DNA of 10,750 bases from an uncultured Bacteroidales bacterium (GTDB lineage: Bacteria > Bacteroidota > Bacteroidia > Bacteroidales > Paludibacteraceae): NCBI GenBank assembly GCA_900556095.1, contig USNU01000025.1, positions 1 to 10,750 on the forward strand, in the 5' to 3' direction. Shown piece after piece: positions 5,145-10,750 of the stretch (position 1 is the stretch's first letter; each line of letters opens with the position of its first letter). The notes below the pieces were generated by a model. The model did no database searches. It had not been told where the DNA came from and was given only the letters and a program-made list of their open reading frames with translations. Position numbers and translations under genes: made by a program.

Positions 5145-7334
5145 TCAGAGCGGATCCACATCTGGGAGAATGATGGTACCTTTGCAGTCCGGGAGAGTGA
5201 GTGTATAGTGTATCTGCTCCATCAGAAGCGATTTGGCACGCACGATGTTGGCTGTAGTCTCAATACGCAAACGTATCTCCCGAATATATTGGTTTTGCAC
5301 ACGTGCAACAGAAGGAATGATCACACCGCTGACACGATTGCCGAACACCTGCTGCAAGCGGTTTTGCAATGTAGCCGAAGCGTTTTCCAAACGATGCAAA
5401 TCATGATGGCGTAGTGTCAGCGTAATAAGCCGTTGAAAGGGTGGATAATTGAATATTCTACGCTCTGTAGATTGGGAGTTAAACAGACTTTGATAATCGT
5501 GGTGTAGAACGTATCCCAATACGGGATTATCCGGTTCAAATGTTTGGATGATTACTTCGCCTTGCTGACCTTTTCGTCCTGCACGTCCTGCTACCTGCTC
5601 CAACATTTGATATGCCTGCTCATAACTGCGAAAATTAGGTTGATTGAGCAACTGATCAGCATTTAAGACGGCCACAAGCGACACATCATCGAAATGTAAC
5701 CCCTTACTTACCATTTGTGTGCCAATAAGTATGTCTACTTCGTGGCGCGAAAAGGCATTGATAATATCTTGGTAAGCAGTCTTATTGCGTGTGGTATCCA
5801 GATCCATACGCAAAATCTTTGCTTCAGGAAAGAGTGTGGCTACCTCATCTTCCAAACGTTCTGTTCCAAACCCCCTTATACGCATTTCCCCACCACAGGC
5901 GGGGCAACGTTGTGGAATAGGAATGGAGTAGCCGCAATAGTGGCACACCAAGCGTGAGGTAAGTTTATGGTAAGTAAGCGGCACATCGCAGTTGACGCAA
6001 CGCGGGGGCTTTCCGCAGGCGACACATTGCAACATAGGTGCATAGCCGCGGCGGTTCTGAAAGAGAATAACTTGTTTATCGCGGGACAATTCCTCGCGTA
6101 TTCGATCTACCAATGGGTCAGAGAAATGTCCATACATCTCTTTGCGATGATACTGGCGTTTTAGATCAATAAGGGTTATTCGGGGTAGTTGAATACTGGC
6201 ATACCGTTCGGAAAGAGAGACCAACCCGTATTTTCCGATAGTGGTATTATAGTATGAATCCACTGAGGGAGTTGCTGAACCGAGTAATACTTTGGCATTC
6301 GTTTTATGTGCCAGCACGATGGCTGCCGAGCGGGCATGATAACGCGGAGCAGGTTCGGATTGTTTGTAAGACGATTCGTGCTCCTCGTCCACAATAACTA
6401 AACCGAGGTTTTGAAAAGGAAGAAATATCGCAGAGCGTGCCCCGATAACGAGATAAGGTTTCTTTGCCTGACGGATAGAATGGTATATCTCCACTCGTTC
6501 TGCATCAGAGAAACGCGAATGATAGACGAGCAAACTATTGCCAAATACAAGGCGTAGGCGATCAGTAAGTTGTGTCGTAAGGGCAATTTCAGGAACGAGA
6601 TACAGCACATTCCTGCCTTGCTCAAGTTGCTCTTGTATGAGACGGATATAGATTTCTGTTTTTCCGGAAGAGGTAACTCCGTGGAGCAAACAAACTTCGT
6701 GCGACTGCCATATATGATGTATCTCGTTTGCGGCTTTCTGTTGAGCAGGAGATAATGGGTGCGCTGGCTCGATAACACCAGTATAGGATGCGATACGGCT
6801 TACATTGCGCTCACATTCATCAAAGATTTTGCGTTCTATTAAGGCACGCACGATGGCGGTAGATTCTCCCGATTCTTCTATCAGTATACGTTTCTCTACA
6901 AAAGGCGATGTGGCAGAGAGACGCAGATAAGTCTCTAATACATGTAACTGCTTAGGCGCACGGTGAAGGAGCAGGCGTATTTGTTCTATGTTCACTGCAG
7001 GATGTAACGATAGGTAAGTGGCAGTACGGGCCGTATAGTTGTCATCAATTATACCGGCAGGCAGTGCGGCTGCCAATACTTCTCCGAGAGTACAGAGGTA
7101 ATAACCGGCTATCCATTGCCACAGGAAAATTTGGTCTTGGGTAACAATAGGTGTTTCGTCCAAGACACAAAGTATATCTCGCAGTTGGATACTCTCTTTA
7201 ATAGAGTCGGTATGATTTCCTAATACAACACCTGTCAGCGACTTGTGTCCGAGTGGCACCAAAACACGCATGCCCGCAGAGGGGCATGATATAGAATCAG
7301 GTACGCTGTATGTATATACATCACTGATTGCCAA
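5145..7334 (-). CDS. priA: Primosomal protein N' (PriA helicase), 5' end uncertain
   Basis: PriA is a 3'-5' superfamily 2 DNA helicase that binds stalled or repaired forks and reloads the replisome. Counted from the TTG at 7334 the protein has 729 residues. Visible are the rest of the N-terminal 3'-end DNA-binding domain (YTYSVP, then GMRVLVPLG), Walker A GVTSSGKT (219-226), DEEH (316-319), LLGSATPS (350-357), an eight-cysteine zinc module between the helicase lobes (C437, 440, 446, 449, 464, 467, 477, 480), IGTQMVSKGLHF (537-548), QVAGRAGRKGQQGEV (580-594) and the PriA-typical DVDPL ending. The conserved start of the family (a VxLPLP-like strand) is encoded just upstream of the TTG as IDVILPL, but no normal start codon precedes it except an ATG at 7382-7380, which is separated by an in-frame TGA at 7373-7371. 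The start is therefore unresolved; the helicase core is intact. Confidence 0.92.
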   Translation of the reverse strand: MAISDVYTYSVPDSISCPSAGMRVLVPLGHKSLTGVVLGNHTDSIKESIQLRDILCVLDETPIVTQDQIFLWQWIAGYYLCTLGEVLAAALPAGIIDDNYTARTATYLSLHPAVNIEQIRLLLHRAPKQLHVLETYLRLSATSPFVEKRILIEESGESTAIVRALIERKIFDECERNVSRIASYTGVIEPAHPLSPAQQKAANEIHHIWQSHEVCLLHGVTSSGKTEIYIRLIQEQLEQGRNVLYLVPEIALTTQLTDRLRLVFGNSLLVYHSRFSDAERVEIYHSIRQAKKPYLVIGARSAIFLPFQNLGLVIVDEEHESSYKQSEPAPRYHARSAAIVLAHKTNAKVLLGSATPSVDSYYNTTIGKYGLVSLSERYASIQLPRITLIDLKRQYHRKEMYGHFSDPLVDRIREELSRDKQVILFQNRRGYAPMLQCVACGKPPRCVNCDVPLTYHKLTSRLVCHYCGYSIPIPQRCPACGGEMRIRGFGTERLEDEVATLFPEAKILRMDLDTTRNKTAYQDIINAFSRHEVDILIGTQMVSKGLHFDDVSLVAVLNADQLLNQPNFRSYEQAYQMLEQVAGRAGRKGQQGEVIIQTFEPDNPVLGYVLHHDYQSLFNSQSTERRIFNYPPFQRLITLTLRHHDLHRLENASATLQNRLQQVFGNRVSGVIIPSVARVQNQYIREIRLRIETTANIVRAKSLLMEQIHYTLTLPDCKGTIILPDVDPL

Positions 7335-7382
7335 GGGCAGTATGACATCTATTGTTGTCGTTGGTCTCTTTCAATTTGTCAT
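7335..7382 (-). other. priA: Probable original 5' end of priA, interrupted by in-frame TGA
   Basis: On the minus strand this segment reads ATG ACA AAT TGA and then codes for KRPTTTIDVILPL in the same frame as priA. IDVILPL matches the conserved first strand of PriA proteins, so the segment is expected to be coding. CGA (Arg) or TGG (Trp) changed to TGA would account for the stop. Use of TTG at 7334 would delete this strand, and no Shine-Dalgarno-like sequence precedes that TTG. Confidence 0.6.
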
Positions 7383-7420
7383 TAAGGCTTGCGTAAAATG
7401 TCAATTATCTTTGGATGAGA

Positions 7421-8017
7421 TTATTGTTCCCTATGCTCGCTGGCTGTGGCTTTTTCATAGCACGCGCGGCAGAGAGGTTCATAAGAATCGGTTTCACCCA
7501 GCAAGACACGTTTGTCAGAAGATACAAGGCGGTGGCTCACATACGCCAAATCACCACAATGGACGCAGATAGCGTGGGTCTTATATACATCATCGGCAAT
7601 CGCCATAAGGGCAGGCATTGGCCCGAAGGGTACGCCTTTGAAATCCATATCCAAACCTGCAACAATCACACGTATGCCGCGCGTTGCCAATTGGTTGCAC
7701 ACATCTACAATACCCATATCAAAAAATTGTGCCTCATCAATCCCCACCACATCAATGTCATCGGCAAGAAGTAAGATATTCTGACTTGAATCTACAGGAG
7801 TTGATGGTATTATGTTGTGGTCATGGCTTACCACGTCTTCCTCTGAGTAGCGTACATCAATAGAAGGCTTAAAGATCTCCACCTTCTGTTTGGCGAACTT
7901 TGCCCGTTTCATGCGGCGGATTAGTTCCTCAGTCTTGCCAGAGAACATACTGCCGCATACCACTTCTACACTGCCGCGACGCTGTGTAGGACCTTTAATA
8001 TCTCTTTCCGAAAACAT
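7421..8017 (-). CDS. tdk: Thymidine kinase (type II, TK1-like)
   Basis: Phosphorylates thymidine (and deoxyuridine) to dTMP with ATP, the salvage entry to dTTP in the cytoplasm. At 198 residues it has the normal length for bacterial TK1-like enzymes. Walker A GSMFSGKT is at 22-29, followed by the typical ELIRRMKRA helix. DEAQFF (94-99) carries the catalytic Glu at 95. [12 protein letters not shown] (121-132) and the structural zinc site made by two CxxC pairs (C151/C154 and C183/C186) complete the fold, with the lasso-like SYEPLC segment near the end. The N-terminal [15 protein letters not shown] precedes the first strand, as in Bacteroidales homologues. It lies 17 bases downstream of recJ on the same strand and is probably co-transcribed with it; priA follows downstream. 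It links nucleotide supply with the repair genes around it. Confidence 0.96.
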   Translation of the reverse strand: MFSERDIKGPTQRRGSVEVVCGSMFSGKTEELIRRMKRAKFAKQKVEIFKPSIDVRYSEEDVVSHDHNIIPSTPVDSSQNILLLADDIDVVGIDEAQFFDMGIVDVCNQLATRGIRVIVAGLDMDFKGVPFGPMPALMAIADDVYKTHAICVHCGDLAYVSHRLVSSDKRVLLGETDSYEPLCRACYEKATASEHREQ

Positions 8018-8034
8018 TGTATTATAGTTGATTG

Positions 8035-9753
8035 TTAGTTATTCAAATGTATATCTATTGCCATCATCTGAATGGTTGTACGATTGTTAAAGGCGTTTTC
8101 CTCCAAGTGGTAACATATATCTGCGCTATTGCCGTTTTGTAGGTAGGAGGCTTTCTCGCCTTGCCCGAAAGCAATACCTGTAATGGCCGCTGTGCGGTCG
8201 GTTACATCTAAGTGCAGGTGTAATCCTTGTTGTCCTACGCGACGTGTACCATGGTTGTTAATTAGGTTACGTGTAACGAAAGTCGGGCGCGGATTACCTG
8301 GACCGAAAGGCTCCAAATGGCACAGGATATTAAAGAACTGCGGTGTGATATCCTCTAATTGTATCTCTGCTTCAATGTTGATAGCAGGTTGCATCTGCTC
8401 AGGAGTAATATGGGTTGCTACGTATTCCTCGAAATGCTGCCTAAAGGCAGGTAGATTTTCTTCAGGCATACTCAGTCCAGCAGCAAATCTATGCCCACCG
8501 AAATTGGTAAGCAGGTTTCGACATGAGTCAATAGCCGCATAGATATCAAAGTCGCTTACAGAACGTGCCGAACCGGATATTATGCCATTCTCAGCGGCAG
8601 TCAGTACGATGGTCGGACGGTAATATTGTTCTGTCAGTCGAGAAGCCGCAATACCGACTACTCCCTTGTGCCAAGTAGGTGAAAAGACTACTGTTGTATA
8701 CTTTTGGGCGTTTTCGGGGGCGGAGGATAGCATTTGTAGAGCTTCTTCGGTAGTTTTGTTGTCATAGTCCTTGCGCTCGGAGTTATAGGTATTAATGCTT
8801 TGGGCCTGTTTTTGTGCAAAAGCAAGGTCGTCTGTAATAAGTAGACGTACTGCTTCTTCACCCGATTGGATCCGTCCGCACGCATTAATACGTGGACCAA
8901 TCTTATAGACGAGGTCGGATATATTGATCATCTTGTTGGCAATGCCAGCCACTTGCATAATTGCATATACACCTATTGGCGGGCGTTTGTTCAATTGCTT
9001 CAAACCATAATAAGCCAATATCCTATTTTCGCCAGTGATAGGTACAATATCAGAGGCTATTGACATCGCTAACAAAGGAAGTAATGCATAGGCTTTCTCG
9101 TCTGAAATATGGTGTTTATGCATATATGCTTGTACTAACTTAAATCCAACTCCGCAGCCGCTCAATTCCTTGTATGGATAATCGCAGTCGTTGCGTTTCA
9201 TATTTAGCACTGCCACTGCCTTTGGCAAACCATCTCCTGGTGTATGGTGGTCGCAGATGATAAAGTCAATACCTCTTGCTTGAGCATATTCCACTTTATC
9301 TATTGCTTTGATACCGCAGTCGAGAGCAATAATAAGTGTGCAGTTGTCTGCTAGTGCAGTATCAATACCTTTGAATGAGATGCCATACCCTTCAATGTAG
9401 CGGTCGGGGATATAGAAAGTTAGGTTGTCGGTTTGGGTGCGTAGGAACGTGTACATCAGTGCTACTGCCGTTGTGCCATCCACATCGTAGTCTCCATAGA
9501 CCATGATTCGTTCGTGTTCCGCAATTGCTTTCGAGAGTCGTTCTACGGCTTTATCCATATCACGCATTAGGAATGGGTCGTGCAGTTGTGAAAGCGACGG
9601 ACGTACAAACGCACGTGCTTCATCTGCTGTAGATATACCCCTGTCAATCAGTAATTGTGCAGAGAGTGGACTGATATTCAGTTCACAGGATAGCGACTTG
9701 CAGAGTTTTTTTTGTTCCTCATCAAGTGTATGTATGTTCCAATGCGGTGTCAT
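8035..9753 (-). CDS. recJ: Single-stranded-DNA-specific exonuclease RecJ
   Basis: RecJ degrades single-stranded DNA 5' to 3' in recombination (RecFOR pathway), mismatch repair and base-excision repair. The 572 residues match the family length (E. coli about 577). DHH-domain motifs are DYDVDG (88-93), LDCG with D145, the signature DHH at 168-170, and D235 in SIASDIVP, all metal ligands for Mn or Mg. The connecting region has GPRINACGR (286-294). The DHHA1 domain shows SGSARS (393-398) and GGHRFAAG (419-426). The C-terminal OB-like domain includes [11 protein letters not shown] (480-490). The opening MTPHWNI (PhWnI) is typical of Bacteroidota RecJ. The ATG at 9753 directly abuts the TAA of the omega-amidase gene, giving TAAATG, which suggests translational coupling. 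The tdk gene follows 17 bases downstream. Nothing is missing or broken. Confidence 0.97.
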   Translation of the reverse strand: MTPHWNIHTLDEEQKKLCKSLSCELNISPLSAQLLIDRGISTADEARAFVRPSLSQLHDPFLMRDMDKAVERLSKAIAEHERIMVYGDYDVDGTTAVALMYTFLRTQTDNLTFYIPDRYIEGYGISFKGIDTALADNCTLIIALDCGIKAIDKVEYAQARGIDFIICDHHTPGDGLPKAVAVLNMKRNDCDYPYKELSGCGVGFKLVQAYMHKHHISDEKAYALLPLLAMSIASDIVPITGENRILAYYGLKQLNKRPPIGVYAIMQVAGIANKMINISDLVYKIGPRINACGRIQSGEEAVRLLITDDLAFAQKQAQSINTYNSERKDYDNKTTEEALQMLSSAPENAQKYTTVVFSPTWHKGVVGIAASRLTEQYYRPTIVLTAAENGIISGSARSVSDFDIYAAIDSCRNLLTNFGGHRFAAGLSMPEENLPAFRQHFEEYVATHITPEQMQPAINIEAEIQLEDITPQFFNILCHLEPFGPGNPRPTFVTRNLINNHGTRRVGQQGLHLHLDVTDRTAAITGIAFGQGEKASYLQNGNSADICYHLEENAFNNRTTIQMMAIDIHLNN

Positions 9754-10533
9754 TTACCAATTTACAAATTGAAATTTGTCTGCGTCCAGCCATAGAGGAA
9801 GCACTTTTCGATAGTGGCGAAGTTGCTCTATGTCAAAGTCTGCAATCTTCGTTCCTTCTTCATCGTCCTCGAATCGTACTATCGGCTGCAAGCGGGTATC
9901 GTAGGCTACAGAATGACCATTGTAGTGCAGACCGAGTCCGTCATCGCCAACAATATTAACTCCGCATACATAGCATTGGTTTTCTGTGGCTCTAGCGGGT
10001 AATAAGGCATCCCAATACTGAATACGTATCTGTGGCCAGTTGGCGACCACAAGCAATATATCGTAGTCGTGCCCCGTAGTATTGCGTGCCCAAACTGGGA
10101 AACGCAGATCGTAACACACTAGTAGACGAAACGTTGTCCCCTTATATTCCACTACTTCCATACTCTCTCCAGACGAGAAAAACGCAGCTTCGCCGCCATG
10201 GGCATATAGGTGTTTTTTGTCGATGAATACGGGCTTTTTCTGAGGCCGGATGAAGAAACCTCGATTATATAATCGTCCCTTCTTGCCGCATATAAACGAC
10301 CCTGCTATAGCCAAATTATATAGATCGGCACATGCTTGCAATCGGGTCATTGTTTCGCCGTCTGCAGGTTCTGCCAAGTCGGGACGATCTGTGCAAAATC
10401 CGGTAGTAAACATCTCCGGCAAAAGAGCCACGTCGGATCGGTGAGCCAACGCGGCAAGACGCTGCTCGGCCAGGTACAGATTGGTCTGCTTATCTGCCCA
10501 AGCAATAGGATATTGTAAGAGCGCGACTTTCAC
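9754..10533 (-). CDS. yafV: Nitrilase-superfamily omega-amidase (YafV-like)
   Basis: A cytoplasmic carbon-nitrogen hydrolase of 259 residues. The Glu-Lys-Cys triad is visible: E40 in LLPEMFTTGF, K106 in DKKHLY, and C140 in VCYDLRFPVWARN. This last stretch, the LLPEMFTTGF motif, the ATENQCYVCGVN segment and the ending LPLWLDADKFQF are very close to E. coli YafV. That enzyme hydrolyses alpha-ketoglutaramate or alpha-ketosuccinamate to the keto acid and ammonia, a metabolite-repair function linked to glutamine transamination. Substrate is inferred from this similarity. The start is a GTG at 10533-10531, whose G is the last base of the floA stop (TAGTG), and it gives the canonical opening MKVALLQYP. 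The stop codon abuts the recJ ATG. Both junctions suggest coupled translation in one operon, though the functional relation to recJ is not obvious. Confidence 0.92.
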   Translation of the reverse strand: MKVALLQYPIAWADKQTNLYLAEQRLAALAHRSDVALLPEMFTTGFCTDRPDLAEPADGETMTRLQACADLYNLAIAGSFICGKKGRLYNRGFFIRPQKKPVFIDKKHLYAHGGEAAFFSSGESMEVVEYKGTTFRLLVCYDLRFPVWARNTTGHDYDILLVVANWPQIRIQYWDALLPARATENQCYVCGVNIVGDDGLGLHYNGHSVAYDTRLQPIVRFEDDEEGTKIADFDIEQLRHYRKVLPLWLDADKFQFVNW

Positions 10534-10750
10534 TATTTCTTTTTACCACTTTCTACGGGCTTGCCGATGGCCTCGCGCATAGTGGTGTCGGCTTGTATAT
10601 TTTGCATACGATAATAGTCCATAATGCCAAGGTTTCCATTACGGAATGCTTCTGCCATAGCTTGCGGCACAAGGGCTTCTGCTTCAATTACTTTTGCACG
10701 CGCTTCTTGTGCTTTGGCTTTCATCTCTTGCTCGTTGGCAATCGCCATAG
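10533..10750 (-). CDS. floA: Flotillin-like protein FloA, C-terminal fragment (5' end outside window)
   Basis: Only the last 72 or so of roughly 330 residues are inside the window. The visible part shows the end of the flotillin coiled coil, rich in Ala, Glu and Lys ([20 protein letters not shown]), followed by the very characteristic FloA tail: [20 protein letters not shown], then an [12 protein letters not shown] segment, MREAIGK, and a basic end ESGKKK. FloA proteins (YqfA family, SPFH domain) sit on the inner leaflet of the membrane and scaffold functional membrane microdomains. The ATG at 10748 is an internal methionine, not the start, as the coiled coil clearly begins earlier. The TAG stop at 10535-10533 overlaps the GTG start of the amidase gene by one base. 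It is the most upstream visible gene of the minus-strand cluster; the operon promoter must lie beyond the window. Confidence 0.93.
   Translation of the reverse strand, partial: MAIANEQEMKAKAQEARAKVIEAEALVPQAMAEAFRNGNLGIMDYYRMQNIQADTTMREAIGKPVESGKKK

Noticed and set aside
903..7373. Stop-codon reassignment (TAG or TGA read as amino acid)
   Set aside because: TAG ends floA and the second CHR gene at natural family C-termini, and TGA ends priA at its usual DVDPL end, so the standard code applies and the interruptions are local.
8183..8542. Plus-strand open frame of about 119 codons inside recJ
   Set aside because: It is opposite the fully conserved recJ C-terminal coding region, with Arg/Ser/Cys-rich shadow composition.

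Overview
The window looks like chromosomal DNA of a Bacteroidales-type bacterium (phylum Bacteroidota). Three things point there: a Bacteroidetes-style promoter (TTG, 20 bases, TACCTTTG) before udk, near absence of Shine-Dalgarno motifs, and small SpII lipoproteins next to a protein of the kind common in Bacteroides-like genomes. No RNA gene, insertion sequence, CRISPR array or phage module is visible. The code is standard: TAG ends floA and the second chromate-transporter gene, and TGA ends priA.

Left block (1-2125, + strand, visibly AT-richer than the rest). It holds the 3' part of a broken gene of unknown function, with one frameshift and one in-frame TAG, followed by two tandem, related small lipoproteins. 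Spacings are 16 and 7 bases, so this reads as one transcription unit. It closes with a strong hairpin terminator at 2156-2190.

Middle block (2230-4128, + strand). A promoter drives udk (uridine kinase). Next come two half-size chromate-transporter (CHR) family genes, 11 bases apart, which together should form one transporter. The second one overlaps by 11 bases the convergent gene for a CPBP-family membrane protease (4118-5017, - strand).

Right block (5145-10750, - strand). In transcription order: floA (flotillin-like, only its C-terminus in the window), a YafV-type omega-amidase, recJ, tdk and priA, with the CPBP gene 127 bases further on. floA/amidase overlap by one base (TAGTG), amidase/recJ abut (TAAATG), and recJ and tdk are 17 bases apart, so the first four are very likely co-transcribed. 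The functions are housekeeping: membrane microdomain scaffold, metabolite repair, single-strand exonuclease, thymidine salvage and replication restart. udk and tdk give the window both uridine and thymidine salvage kinases.

I see no convincing new multi-gene system. The main anomalies are the doubly broken gene at the left edge, the tandem lipoprotein pair, and the 5' end of priA, where an ATG is followed three codons later by an in-frame TGA although conserved PriA coding sequence continues beyond it. With three coding interruptions in one window, sequencing or assembly error should be excluded before biology is invoked.
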